DNA of 64,000 bases, taken from contig NZ_WEHU01000007.1 of assembly GCF_009183415.1 (NCBI RefSeq), positions 1 to 64,000 of the forward strand, read 5' to 3'. Shown here piece after piece: positions 16,317 to 25,056 of the stretch. Positions within the stretch are counted from its first letter, which is position 1. Each line of letters opens with the position of its first letter. The stretch is from Bacillus sp. B1-b2. Lineage in GTDB: Bacteria > Bacillota > Bacilli > Bacillales > Cytobacillaceae. The notes beneath the pieces are model-generated. The model was not told the origin of the DNA. It did no database searches and saw only the letters and a program-made list of their open reading frames with translations. The translations under genes were made by a program, and so were the position numbers.

Positions 16317-16512
16317 TGATATCAGTCATAATGTTTTAAAGAAAGTTGGAGTCTCTTTTACTAAGAAACACCTTACATAGTTATTAAAAGAGAATCCTCC
16401 CTTGCAAATCTAAAATCTCTGCTATTGAAATCTCTGCTAGGATGACATTTAAAGGGATGAAACCTGCTACTAATGCTGTTCAACTTGTAGCGAAGAAACA
16501 TATGAAATGCTA
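16317..16512 (+). pseudogene. degenerate coding remnant between 16213 and 16570
   Basis: This 357-base stretch has no intact gene. After a GAAGGTGATG ribosome-binding-like site near 16301-16310 there are scraps of coding-like sequence in shifting frames. One frame has VSFTKKHLT-like codons near 16351-16377, and another reads MTFKGMKPATNAVQLVAKKH to a stop near 16512. Several stops and frameshifts separate them. I cannot name the original gene. Confidence 0.25.
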
Positions 16513-16570
16513 ACATAGAAAATAGCTATGAGTATAGAATTTTTTGAATACAATGAGGTGATACGGGGTT

Positions 16571-17125
16571 ATGTTTGATTTTATGTCGGAGATAGATAAA
16601 TATAGAAATAAGAGATCTTTTTCTAAAGTAAACTCACAGGACTTGAAAAGCGTCTTAAAAAATGAACTAACTAAAATAGGAGATGATCCTGAAAAATTAG
16701 TACTAGATGTAGTGTACAAAAATGAAGAAATATTAATTGTATATCGTAATAATCTTGATTTAGAGGACAAGTATGGAAATTTTTTCATTGAACTAAAAGT
16801 AATTACTTCTCAAGGCGTTCTAAAAGACAGGGTTAGATTGGCGGCGAAATATATAATGAGAGAAGTAATAGAAATTCTTGAAATACAAGTATTTGGAGAT
16901 AATCAGCATAGGGGATATGGTTCAGTTTTATTAACTGCTTTGATTGATATTGCGCTAGAGAATTCTATTAAAGAAATATCCGGATGGATTTCTTATGCTG
17001 ATGAGGATCATTTTGATAAACTAGATTATTTTTATAAAAAACATGGATTTGCTGTATTCTGGCTTGATAACAAAAGACATGTTCATAAAGCAGCTGATAT
17101 TATTTGGATAAATGATAGATATTAA
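16571..17125 (+). CDS. GNAT-family N-acetyltransferase
   Basis: 184 residues. The C-terminal half shows the GNAT core: beta-strand VIEILEIQVFGDNQHRGYGS with the acetyl-CoA-binding Q/R-x-x-G-x-G/S turn, a helix VLLTALIDIALENSI, and YFYKKHGFAVFW as the late motif. The N-terminal half is an unrelated charged region. Substrate is unknown. It lies 53 bases before the YobI-like gene in the same direction, so the two may form one operon. An acetyltransferase beside a giant NTPase could modify its partner or a target, but that is inference. Confidence 0.7.
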   Translation: MFDFMSEIDKYRNKRSFSKVNSQDLKSVLKNELTKIGDDPEKLVLDVVYKNEEILIVYRNNLDLEDKYGNFFIELKVITSQGVLKDRVRLAAKYIMREVIEILEIQVFGDNQHRGYGSVLLTALIDIALENSIKEISGWISYADEDHFDKLDYFYKKHGFAVFWLDNKRHVHKAADIIWINDRY

Positions 17126-17178
17126 TTAACATTTTAATCATTTTTGAATATGGAAGTTGCTTAATAGAGGAGAATATA

Positions 17179-20100
17179 ATGACCGAAATTAAATATGAGA
17201 GCTTAGCAGCTAAGAAGGATCTTGGTGAAGATGATGTAATTAAGAAATCCTACTTTTATGCATTAGATGAAGCGTTAAAGGAAAGGGATAATAAGAATAT
17301 TGCTATTACAGGTGGTTATGGTGCGGGAAAAAGCACTATAATAGAATCTTACTTTGAAAAAAATGATAAAAAAGCAAAAAAAATGATGCGAGTATCAATT
17401 GCCACATTTCAATTAGAACAGAATTCGGACCCGAATTTAAATGAAAATCTACTAGAACAACAAATTTTGCAACAAATGTTTTACCAAGTAAATCCAGACC
17501 AAATTCCTAATTCAAGATTTACTAAGATTAGCGATTTAAATTTTTGGTATGTTTTTCGTATATTAGTATTTCTGATGTCCACCATAATTTTTACTTATTT
17601 ATTAATAAGTAATGAATGGATGAATAGTCTTAAAGAAGTTTTAATTGATTGGGTGGGGAAAGGATTGTGGTCAAACGTAATGTTATTTTTAGGATATATA
17701 ATTTTAACATTACTTTATGCTCCTGCTATTTATTTGATGTTAATGATTTTTAGAAAACTAGGTGTTAGTAAGTTTGGAATTGCAAATGCAAACATTGAGT
17801 TTAAATTGCAGGATGGAAACACTGTATTTAATAATTATATGGACGAAATAATATATCTCTTTCACAAATCAAAGTACAAATATATTGTATTTGAAGACTT
17901 AGATAGATTTAAAAATTTAAAGATATATGAAAGCCTTAGGAGTTTAAATACTACACTTAATAATTCAGCCCTATTAAAAGATTCAGATATAAAATTCATC
18001 TATGCATTAAAAGATGATATTTTCACTAACGAAGATGAATCAGAGCTAATTAATAATCGTACAAAGTTTTTTGATTTTATAATACCAACAATTAAAGTTA
18101 TGCATAGCTCTAATGCTGAATCATTTCTATTGGGCAAACTAAAAGATGTAATTGAAGAAGAGAATTCAATCGGAGTAGTCAGTAACCAGCAAAAAATAAG
18201 CAAAAAGTTAATAGAAGATCTATCCTTATTTATTAATGATATGCGTACCCTCATTAACATTTGTAATGAATTCCAAGTATACCGTACTAGGTTAGAAGAC
18301 TCTAGTGTTATTTATGATCAACTTTTTGCTTTCATTGTTTATAAGAATATCTATCCTAAGGATTATTCACATTTATTAGAGAATAAGGGATTAGTTTATA
18401 GAATTTTTAATAATAAAACAGAAATTATTTCAAACTTAAAAAATAAGATATCAGAACTAGAAAATAAAACAAAAAATGGAATCGGTAATATAATAACGTC
18501 TAAAGAAGATGTTGCTATGTTGTTTGCTAGAAAACAAAGATTAATGGATACGGTTTTAAAACAGGAACATAATATAATATTGAACATGACTAGTTATTCT
18601 AAAGATTATACGGCTGTTGGGATAAGTGTGCTTGATTATATTATGAATAATGGAATAGTTGGTCAATTTGGGGTCTACTCCAGGGATAATCATTATAATA
18701 TGATAAATTCATATTCAAATTTAGAAGAATTTGTTACTATTGATAATACTAACTTTTTAAATCTATACAAAGATTTTGATCGAAATATTGTTCGACAAGA
18801 ACTAGAAGTAGATGTGCAAATTAAAAACCTGGAGAAAAAAATAAAAAATATACAATCCAAGTCTATCTCAAGGTTAATGTTAGAAGATAAAATAGATCTT
18901 CATGTTGATTTATCTAATAAAGGATTACTGCAGCTACTTATACGAAATAATTGGTTAAATGAGTCTTATGAAGATTATTTGTCAGTTTTTCAGGAAGGTT
19001 CACTAAAAAAATTAGATATAGAGTTTATTCAAGCAGTTAAAAGAGGATTGGATGACAAAAAACATCTAGATGCTCCTTTAAAGAGTATTGAGAAAATCTC
19101 AAAGAAAATTAGAGTCGATGATATATCTAGTGTAGCTGTACTTAATATATATTTTATTAAATATTTACTAGAGTTTAATACAGAAGAAAATAATGAAAAA
19201 CTATCGAAGATAATAAATATTTTATATATGGATATTGAGCAAGAGGATAGTGAACAAGAAAAAAAGATTGAAGAATATATAGAGTTTCTTGAAAGTTTAC
19301 GGGATGAGAACGACCAATCAGAAAACCTAATTAGAAAGTTTCTGAAAAAAGCTATTACTAACGACATTGATATATGGGATATAGTAGTAATGAATGAGGA
19401 TATTCCTATTGTACTAATTGATAAATATGTAAATTTAATCTTAATGAATGCCGATTCTATTGATTTAGAAAAATTGAAGAGTATTGATAATTTACGTCAC
19501 TATATCTCAAAAGAAACTGATGTAACTAATATTTCTCTATCCGAAAACTTTCTTAAAATCGTTGGAAAACTAGATATTAAATTTAGTTCTTTAATTGGTT
19601 TTTCAGATGAAGTACTCGCTTGTTTAATAGAGATAGATGCTTACGAAATAACTCTTGAAAATTTAAGTGAAATATTTAAAGAACAGAAAATTTCTATAGA
19701 ATTAATTAAAGGAAATAAAAGTGTTGAAAAATATACCTTTAATAATTTTGATATCTTAATAGATAAAGTTTTAGTATTTCAAAGTGAATATAATGAAAAT
19801 GAAGAGGTATTAATCAACTTTATTAATACTATTGAAGAAGAAGATTATTCTATTCTGGAACCCTTGATAGTAAAATGGAATGGTACTGTAAGTGACTTAT
19901 CTGCCATAAATCCAATTAGTTTGTTAGAAATGTTATATAAGAATAAAAAGTTTTCTCTCACTTGGTCAAATATAAAATATTGTACAGAGGCATTTAAAAA
20001 TAGCAATATTAGCTTTAAAATTGGCCATTTATTATCAACTGATGAAAATTGGTTAGATTTAATAGAAAATAGTTTGAATTCTATACAAGAGGTAAATGCT

Positions 20101-21216
20101 AATAACGGCTTTTATAATGGATTTGTTAACTCGATTTTGGAATTAGGTATCCAAGATTATTCCTTGTTAGAAATGTTTATTAAAAAGTTAAACTACCCTG
20201 TAAAATTTGATACCTCTTTTCATATAAATCAGGAAACATTGAATGTGCTTATTGATAATGAATTACTTATATGGGATAAATCCGTATATATTCATTTAGA
20301 ATCTTTAAATCATAAAAATAAGTATGTCTTAGACAAATTTAAGGATGCAAAAGAAGATATATCTTCTCTGATTTCAGAGAATGAAATGGAATGGTCGTTA
20401 AATATTTTAGAAATAATTCTCGAGGAAGGTAATACAGAAACTGTAACTATTAAGAACTACCTTAGTAATAAAGTTTCAGAGATACAGCTACGAGAATTTA
20501 AATTTATATTAGAAGAGGGATTTATCAGTTATGATAATGATATCCTTCAGTCATTGTTAAATGAACCTAACAAAAGTGAGTTAGTAATTGAATACCTACT
20601 ATTTCTGTTATTAAATGGTCGTGAAGAGAGGGTAATAAAAGTATTTGAAGAAGATGAAATTACTTGGGATTATAGACTCTTTGAAGAGGTCAGAAAAATA
20701 AGTGCCGACGCTGCAAGTATATACTTAATAGATAATAAAGAAAAAATAGATAGTATTCAAATGGATCAGAAATTATTTGAAGGACTAATTAAACACTCAG
20801 CGGACGTCAGCTTAAGTCTGTCTGTAATTAACAATAATTATCTAAATATCAATATTAACTCAGTTGTTTCCAAAAAAATATACGAGCATTTTCAAAATAA
20901 TAGTGAACTTGTTATTGATACCCTAGAAAATGTGTCTATCATAGGAATAATCAGAAATTTACCTATAGAAAATGCTTCAACTATGTTATTAGAGTTATTG
21001 AAAGTAAAACTTTTTGATCGGGAAGAAACATTTATAGTCCTCTCACAAATACAAACACCTTTTAATGAAATAAAGAGAAACGGTAAAAAGGTAGAGATTG
21101 ATACTGTAGATAATAATATAAGCGAACTATTAGAGTACTTAAAAGTAAATCTACAAGTAATACTTGATTATACAGAAGAAGAAAAAGGTTATATTGTTAG
21201 AAATAAAAGGAAGTAG
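17179..21216 (+). CDS. YobI-like giant P-loop NTPase
   Basis: 1345 residues. The N-terminal domain has Walker A (ITGGYGAGKSTIIESYF, about residues 42-58) and Walker B-like YIVFEDLDRFKN (about 235-246), as in the KAP/STAND-type NTPases. Between them lie two membrane segments (VFRILVFLMSTIIFTYLLI and NVMLFLGYIILTLLYAPAIY, about 130-195). The rest, about 1000 residues, is helical with HEAT/TPR-like leucine patterns. This matches B. subtilis YobI-type proteins. The layout of membrane-inserted KAP NTPase plus long helical sensor is typical of antiphage signalling ATPases, but the role is inferred. A terminator follows at 21301. Base composition is AT-rich like its neighbours. Confidence 0.75.
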   Translation: MTEIKYESLAAKKDLGEDDVIKKSYFYALDEALKERDNKNIAITGGYGAGKSTIIESYFEKNDKKAKKMMRVSIATFQLEQNSDPNLNENLLEQQILQQMFYQVNPDQIPNSRFTKISDLNFWYVFRILVFLMSTIIFTYLLISNEWMNSLKEVLIDWVGKGLWSNVMLFLGYIILTLLYAPAIYLMLMIFRKLGVSKFGIANANIEFKLQDGNTVFNNYMDEIIYLFHKSKYKYIVFEDLDRFKNLKIYESLRSLNTTLNNSALLKDSDIKFIYALKDDIFTNEDESELINNRTKFFDFIIPTIKVMHSSNAESFLLGKLKDVIEEENSIGVVSNQQKISKKLIEDLSLFINDMRTLINICNEFQVYRTRLEDSSVIYDQLFAFIVYKNIYPKDYSHLLENKGLVYRIFNNKTEIISNLKNKISELENKTKNGIGNIITSKEDVAMLFARKQRLMDTVLKQEHNIILNMTSYSKDYTAVGISVLDYIMNNGIVGQFGVYSRDNHYNMINSYSNLEEFVTIDNTNFLNLYKDFDRNIVRQELEVDVQIKNLEKKIKNIQSKSISRLMLEDKIDLHVDLSNKGLLQLLIRNNWLNESYEDYLSVFQEGSLKKLDIEFIQAVKRGLDDKKHLDAPLKSIEKISKKIRVDDISSVAVLNIYFIKYLLEFNTEENNEKLSKIINILYMDIEQEDSEQEKKIEEYIEFLESLRDENDQSENLIRKFLKKAITNDIDIWDIVVMNEDIPIVLIDKYVNLILMNADSIDLEKLKSIDNLRHYISKETDVTNISLSENFLKIVGKLDIKFSSLIGFSDEVLACLIEIDAYEITLENLSEIFKEQKISIELIKGNKSVEKYTFNNFDILIDKVLVFQSEYNENEEVLINFINTIEEEDYSILEPLIVKWNGTVSDLSAINPISLLEMLYKNKKFSLTWSNIKYCTEAFKNSNISFKIGHLLSTDENWLDLIENSLNSIQEVNANNGFYNGFVNSILELGIQDYSLLEMFIKKLNYPVKFDTSFHINQETLNVLIDNELLIWDKSVYIHLESLNHKNKYVLDKFKDAKEDISSLISENEMEWSLNILEIILEEGNTETVTIKNYLSNKVSEIQLREFKFILEEGFISYDNDILQSLLNEPNKSELVIEYLLFLLLNGREERVIKVFEEDEITWDYRLFEEVRKISADAASIYLIDNKEKIDSIQMDQKLFEGLIKHSADVSLSLSVINNNYLNININSVVSKKIYEHFQNNSELVIDTLENVSIIGIIRNLPIENASTMLLELLKVKLFDREETFIVLSQIQTPFNEIKRNGKKVEIDTVDNNISELLEYLKVNLQVILDYTEEEKGYIVRNKRK

Positions 21217-21300
21217 TTTTATTTTATGTTATAAATCGTAGAGACATTGATTTTTTCGAAAATGTAAGACGCTCAAAACTATAGATGATCTTTATTAATA

Positions 21301-21341
21301 AAAATCCTTTGCTATAATAAAATGTAGAGAAGGATTTTTTT
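21301..21341 (+). terminator. terminator after the YobI-like gene, with a -10-like box in its loop
   Basis: AAAATCCTT (21301-21309) pairs with AAGGATTTT (21330-21338) and T-run. The 20-base loop contains TGCTATAAT (21310-21318), an extended -10 promoter sequence, so a promoter may be embedded in the terminator. Confidence 0.65.
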
Positions 21342-21395
21342 ATATAATTTGGATTATACTAAAGAAGGGACAGCATTTATAGCAGGTGTTTAACT

Positions 21396-21421
21396 ATTCG
21401 TATAATACAAATTTTACGAAT
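21396..21421. repeat. 26-bp Xer/dif-like core site, left copy
   Basis: Arms ATTCGTATAA (21396-21405) and TTTTACGAAT (21412-21421) are inverted repeats of each other (9 of 10) around the 6-base spacer TACAAA. The same site occurs in inverted orientation at 27293-27318 (22 of 26 bases equal). The 10-6-10 layout is that of tyrosine-recombinase core sites. A regulator operator is an alternative, because TATAAT lies inside. Confidence 0.45.
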
Positions 21422-21451
21422 AAATATATAGAAATCAGAATGTATGTTTGG

Positions 21452-21494
21452 TATAATAAAAAGGATTAGAATAATCAATATTCTAATCCTTTTT
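21452..21494 (+). promoter_or_regulatory. extended -10 promoter overlapping a 16-bp perfect hairpin
   Basis: TGGTATAAT ends at 21457. AAAAAGGATTAGAATA (21458-21473) pairs perfectly with TATTCTAATCCTTTTT (21479-21494), with loop ATCAA. The right arm ends in T5, so it can terminate. It stands directly before the structured RNA at 21501, and a transcript starting near 21464 would keep a 10-bp terminator stem. Confidence 0.55.
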
Positions 21495-21500
21495 ATTATA

Positions 21501-21608
21501 GGTATGGGAACTACGCACCGCTGATTCAATGGCGCAGTGAGTACTTCCACCAAGTAATAAATAACGTGTCGCTATTTAAAGGCGCAACAAGTTATGTATT
21601 ACTATACC
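21501..21608 (+). ncRNA. structured RNA upstream of the DUF3800 gene (three-way junction)
   Basis: The stretch folds by eye into a closed three-way junction. P1 is GGTAT (21501-21505) with ATACC (21604-21608). P2 is GGAA-TAC (21507-21514) with GTA-TTCC (21541-21548), topped by CAC-CGC (21516-21521) with GCG-GTG (21532-21539). P3 is AGTAATA (21553-21559) with TATTACT (21597-21603), then ATAAC (21561-21565) with GTTAT (21591-21595), then TG-CGC (21567-21572) with GCG-CA (21582-21586). Helices broken by matched internal loops are unlike a terminator. Several 'DUF3800' RNA motifs were described upstream of DUF3800 genes by comparative genomics, and the next gene is DUF3800-like, so this is probably one of them. 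Confidence 0.6.
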
Positions 21609-21669
21609 CAAAATTAATGATTTATATATTATTATGCATGATTATAATTAAATTGTAAAGAGGGATTTT

Positions 21670-22476
21670 ATGGAAAGAGACTTTGGGAGTATAAATTTAA
21701 AAATATTTTTTGATGAAAGCGGTAAAAATCAAACAAAACCTCATTTAATGGGCGGTTTAGCAATTCCAGAGTCTTATTATAACTCGCCTAAAGTACTTGC
21801 TTTAAATGAATTAATAAGAAAAAAAGAAATTCATTGGACTGCCTATGGAGGTGATAGTACAGAGAGAAATATAATTTGGAAAATAATATTGACATTGCTA
21901 GAACACCAATACCTATTGAAAATGAATGTTATTTCTTATAACCAGTCAAAGATTGAGGAAATTTCCAAAAAAATCAAAAATGTTTATGAAAATATTGCTG
22001 ATCAAACAATTTATATGAAATTTCCTGAAAGGATAATATATGGACTTTTAAGAAAATATGGTTCTCATGTTCACTTAAATACTCAAATTTATATAGAACA
22101 TGATACCACTTATCAAAATAAAAATTACGATTTAAGAAATCAACTTTTTGAACAGTTGAATATACAATCTGTTTATAGAGGTGAACATTTTACTATCCAA
22201 GAATCTAACTATTATTCAAAACAAGAAGAAGTTGGTATTGAATCAATAGATATTCTTTTAGGTATGGTACGTACTATAATTCGCAACGACTCCCCTACTT
22301 CCAAGAGAATTAGAGAAAAAAATAATCTAGTTATGAAGTTGCTTCTAAATGAAAAATTTTATCGTTTTATTACGCAAATTAAATACTTTGAATGGTCAAA
22401 TTCTCCAGAATTAATTGAAGTAGACTTTGAAAATTATGTTCATATTTTTATGAGTTCAAATCAGACATTCGAATGA
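21670..22476 (+). CDS. DUF3800-family protein
   Basis: 268 residues. The N-terminal strand IFFDESG (about residues 13-19) is the DUF3800 hallmark (usually YIDESG), followed by HLMGGLAIPE. Later acidic and aromatic positions (HWTAYGGD, YIEHDTTYQNK, GIESIDILLGMVR) fit the RNase H-like fold proposed for this family. The catalytic Asp/Glu set looks complete. Activity is not established for the family, but a nuclease is likely. ATG 21670 has AGAGGGA. The structured RNA directly upstream suggests an RNA partner or cis-control element. It is the first gene of the 21396-27318 cassette. Confidence 0.75.
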   Translation: MERDFGSINLKIFFDESGKNQTKPHLMGGLAIPESYYNSPKVLALNELIRKKEIHWTAYGGDSTERNIIWKIILTLLEHQYLLKMNVISYNQSKIEEISKKIKNVYENIADQTIYMKFPERIIYGLLRKYGSHVHLNTQIYIEHDTTYQNKNYDLRNQLFEQLNIQSVYRGEHFTIQESNYYSKQEEVGIESIDILLGMVRTIIRNDSPTSKRIREKNNLVMKLLLNEKFYRFITQIKYFEWSNSPELIEVDFENYVHIFMSSNQTFE

Positions 22477-22486
22477 GAAATCTAGG

Positions 22487-23053
22487 ATGGTGGTAAATTT
22501 GAAATATGATAAATTATATCTTATTAAAGTAGCAAAAGAGAATGCAGCATATTTTTCATCAGTTTCAACCTGGAATCAGCATGCTCAAGAGAATAATCTT
22601 CCAAGAGCAATGACATTTTCATATTATTTTGGGAGTTGGAATAAGGCTAAAGAGGAATTGTTTCCGAACATTGAAGTTTATAATCCATTCTTATCTGATT
22701 ATACCAAAGAAGATCTTATAAAATTCGCTGAAACATATAAAAAGGAATTTACTACAGCTAGAAACTGGAATGATTTTAGTAAAGTACAGGGTCTTCCATC
22801 TTCCAAAGTTTACATTTATATATTTTCTTCATGGAACAACGCTAAGAAAGTGATTTTTAACAATTCATCTGTTAGAAAACGATATTATGAAGAAGATGAA
22901 CTAGTAAATATTGCTTTAAAACACAACAAAGTTTTCACAACTATTAGTCAATGGACAACTTATTCTAAAATTAATAATCTCCCCTCTTCCAAAGTCTATG
23001 AACAACGTTTTGGCAGCTGGAATAAGGCTAAAGATAAAATATTTAATTCTTAA
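22487..23053 (+). CDS. protein made of homing-endonuclease-associated (HNH_repeat-like) repeats
   Basis: About 188 residues forming three copies of a roughly 55-60-residue unit. Each has a helix, a T/S-x-x-x-W-N position (FSSVSTWNQHA, FTTARNWNDFS, FTTISQWTTYS), an NLP or GLP turn, and a closing xxFGSWNKAK (YYFGSWNKAK, IFSSWNNAKK, RFGSWNKAKD). This is the pattern of repeats found beside HNH homing endonucleases, thought to bind DNA. No nuclease domain is present. A second protein of this kind is at 42502. The start may be TTG 22499 rather than ATG 22487. It follows the DUF3800 gene by 10 bases. The last 55 bases are duplicated at 24364. Confidence 0.65.
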   Translation: MVVNLKYDKLYLIKVAKENAAYFSSVSTWNQHAQENNLPRAMTFSYYFGSWNKAKEELFPNIEVYNPFLSDYTKEDLIKFAETYKKEFTTARNWNDFSKVQGLPSSKVYIYIFSSWNNAKKVIFNNSSVRKRYYEEDELVNIALKHNKVFTTISQWTTYSKINNLPSSKVYEQRFGSWNKAKDKIFNS

Positions 23054-23145
23054 AGTAATAGAAGATGTTCCTCTGCCATCTGTTATAAATGTAACTTCAT
23101 TTTTTATTATTATTACTTCAATGATTTAAAAAGGAGATGAAAAAA

Positions 23146-23943
23146 ATGACTAAAATAGTTAGTTTGTTTAGTAGAAAACCAAATATGCAATATTTTTACA
23201 AAATTTTATCAAGGTTTGAGAGAGAAGTAGATTTCATAGTAGCTGATTATGCTCAATGGAGTGAAAAAATAGAAAAAGCAGATTTTGTAAGTAATGTAAA
23301 TCTATATAAAAGACAAAACAGTGAAGAAACATATGAGGAATTATTTGCTAGGATTTCGAGTTCATTAACGGTGATAGAATCCCTCTGGAATTATTATGTT
23401 TTTGAAGATGATTTTATTAAGCGTACAAATGAATTAAATAGGAAAATAACACAACTTAAGAAAAGTGTGAGTATGGTTAAACAGAAATCAGATGAAATTA
23501 CACAGGAATCCTTTTCACATATATTAAAAAAGATATGTGAAGAAAAAAACAATACAATAACTAGAGAAAATATCAAGAACATTTTATCAGTTTCTTATTC
23601 TGATTTTATTAATGAAATATTGATTCTCCCAATACATATAAAAAAGAAAGCCTATTTGTCACTAATTGAAACATATATTTTGGATTGTCAACATGGTAAC
23701 TTTCGTTCTAGTAAATTTTCAATGAAAGTAGCTGAAGGTATTCATAACTTACCTTTTTTCTTATCCCGAGACCTAGAAAATTTTGAAGATGATTATTTTT
23801 GGCATCCTATTTTCAATTCTAAAACAAAAAATTATTTAGTTCAGCATTTTTTTAAAGGGTTAGTAAGTGCAATTGTATATCATCCGTCAGGGAGTGATTA
23901 TTTAAATGAAAGCAATACCTCAAAGAGACATGAAGCCCATTAA
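23146..23943 (+). CDS. protein of unknown function, partner of the next HTH gene
   Basis: 265 residues from ATG 23146 (AAGGAG upstream; the in-frame ATG at 23137 overlaps that site). Mostly helical, with a long charged coiled-coil-like part in the middle (ELNRKITQLKKSVSMVKQKS, about residues 102-121) and a more globular C-terminus (FHPIFNSK-like region near VAEGIHNLPFFLSRDLENF). No signal or membrane segment. Its last 38 bases overlap the start of the HTH gene, so the two are translationally linked and may work as a pair. I do not recognise the family. Confidence 0.55.
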   Translation: MTKIVSLFSRKPNMQYFYKILSRFEREVDFIVADYAQWSEKIEKADFVSNVNLYKRQNSEETYEELFARISSSLTVIESLWNYYVFEDDFIKRTNELNRKITQLKKSVSMVKQKSDEITQESFSHILKKICEEKNNTITRENIKNILSVSYSDFINEILILPIHIKKKAYLSLIETYILDCQHGNFRSSKFSMKVAEGIHNLPFFLSRDLENFEDDYFWHPIFNSKTKNYLVQHFFKGLVSAIVYHPSGSDYLNESNTSKRHEAH

Positions 23944-24343
23944 AGAAAAGGTAGCAATACGGTTAAAAGCAATTCAAAAAGAGTATAGTCTATCTTTATC
24001 AGAAATGGCTATGTTATTAGAAATTCCAAAAGCTACTCTCAATTCGTATCTTAGAGGCTTAGCATTACCACCACTTTCGGTAGTAGAAAAATTTAAATTT
24101 AGCGATTTAGATGTTGAATGGCTTTATTACGGAGATATAGTTGAATATATAGGAGACTATTTGCTATTCAGAGGGCATGGGAAATTTCTAGATAGTCACC
24201 CGAATACTCCGCAGATGGTGTATCTGATGTATGACATAACTACTAGTGGTTCCAATCCTTCTGAAAAGGTAAGTTTAACAGATAAAGATATAGAGAGATT
24301 TTTTGAGAAGTACTATCGTGAGTGTATTAAACAAGTTTATTAA
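23906..24343 (+). CDS. HTH (XRE-like) DNA-binding protein
   Basis: 145 residues. Residues about 17-65 form an XRE/Cro-type HTH: VAIRLKAIQKEYSLSLSEMA then LLEIPKATLNSYLRGLALPP. The C-terminal part (WLYYGDIVEYIGDYLLFRGH) is unrecognised. The start could be ATG 23906 or the internal ATG 23930, both inside the previous gene. It probably regulates the cassette or acts with the 23146 product, like the antitoxin of a pair, though this is inference. Confidence 0.6.
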   Translation: MKAIPQRDMKPIKEKVAIRLKAIQKEYSLSLSEMAMLLEIPKATLNSYLRGLALPPLSVVEKFKFSDLDVEWLYYGDIVEYIGDYLLFRGHGKFLDSHPNTPQMVYLMYDITTSGSNPSEKVSLTDKDIERFFEKYYRECIKQVY

Positions 24344-24363
24344 AATAAAATAGTTTTAGAATT

Positions 24364-24418
24364 TGAACAACGTTTTGGAAGCTGGAATAAGGCTAAAGAT
24401 AAAATATTTAATTCTTAA
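24364..24418 (+). repeat. duplicated 3' end of the 22487 repeat-protein gene
   Basis: 55 bases matching 22999-23053 with one difference (54 of 55), including the TAA stop. The copy lies right after the HTH gene stop and in the same reading direction. It shows that the segment 23054-24363 (two genes) is bounded by direct repeats, as expected if it was inserted by recombination next to, or inside, a repeat-protein gene. Confidence 0.85.
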
Positions 24419-24468
24419 TATAGTTGTTGAGAAAAATAACTAATTCGGTTTGAAAGGAGAGTAGAATT

Positions 24469-25056
24469 ATGAAACTTACTGGTTTAAAAGATTTATATAA
24501 AAGTATGAAACAACAAAATATTGATAGATACCAATTCGACTTTACATACTATAATGTAAAATTTGATGTACTTTACTTTATAGATGAAGTGCCTAATAAA
24601 TTGGGATTCGGGATAAAGACACATAATTATTATTTTGAAACAGAAGTTAAAGCTGGATTTTATATAAGAGAATTTATAGAAGAGATAAGTACATTTTACA
24701 AAATTATGAAATTTAAAAGCAACAAGGAATCCCCATTTAAACCCAGTTATTTTTTTGAAGTATTTAATAAGCAAATACCTAATCAAGCTTTAAGAACGAA
24801 TGTACCTCGTCCTAGTACTATTGCTACTTATAGAAAAGACGTGGATGAAGCAGACAAGATTTATTTTAAAGGCTGGATAAATCACAAAATAAAAAAAGTA
24901 TCACCAGAAAATCTGGATAAAACTAAAAAGCTCCTCTCTTATAAGGCTTATGTTATGTGTAAAAATAAAAATATTAGTAGTAGTTGGAGTCCTAATCCTA
25001 CGGATGAAAAACAATACGATTTATCAAAAAAAATGGAGTTCATGGAGGAAGATTAA
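24469..25056 (+). CDS. DUF6037-like protein
   Basis: 195 residues with GAAAGGAGAG before ATG 24469. The N-terminus (MKLTGLKDLYKSMKQQNIDR, then FDFTYYNVKFDVLYFIDEVP) is beta-rich and matches my memory of the DUF6037 family seen in Firmicutes mobile elements. The C-terminus has a conserved-looking basic helix and WSPNPTDEKQYDL tail. No catalytic motif is evident. Its stop overlaps the next start (TAATG), so it is coupled with 25056. Its function is unknown. Confidence 0.5.
   Translation: MKLTGLKDLYKSMKQQNIDRYQFDFTYYNVKFDVLYFIDEVPNKLGFGIKTHNYYFETEVKAGFYIREFIEEISTFYKIMKFKSNKESPFKPSYFFEVFNKQIPNQALRTNVPRPSTIATYRKDVDEADKIYFKGWINHKIKKVSPENLDKTKKLLSYKAYVMCKNKNISSSWSPNPTDEKQYDLSKKMEFMEED

Noticed and set aside
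21501-21608. Structured RNA as a tRNA or T-box leader
   Set aside because: No anticodon or acceptor features, no T-box core sequence and no aminoacyl-tRNA or amino-acid gene downstream.
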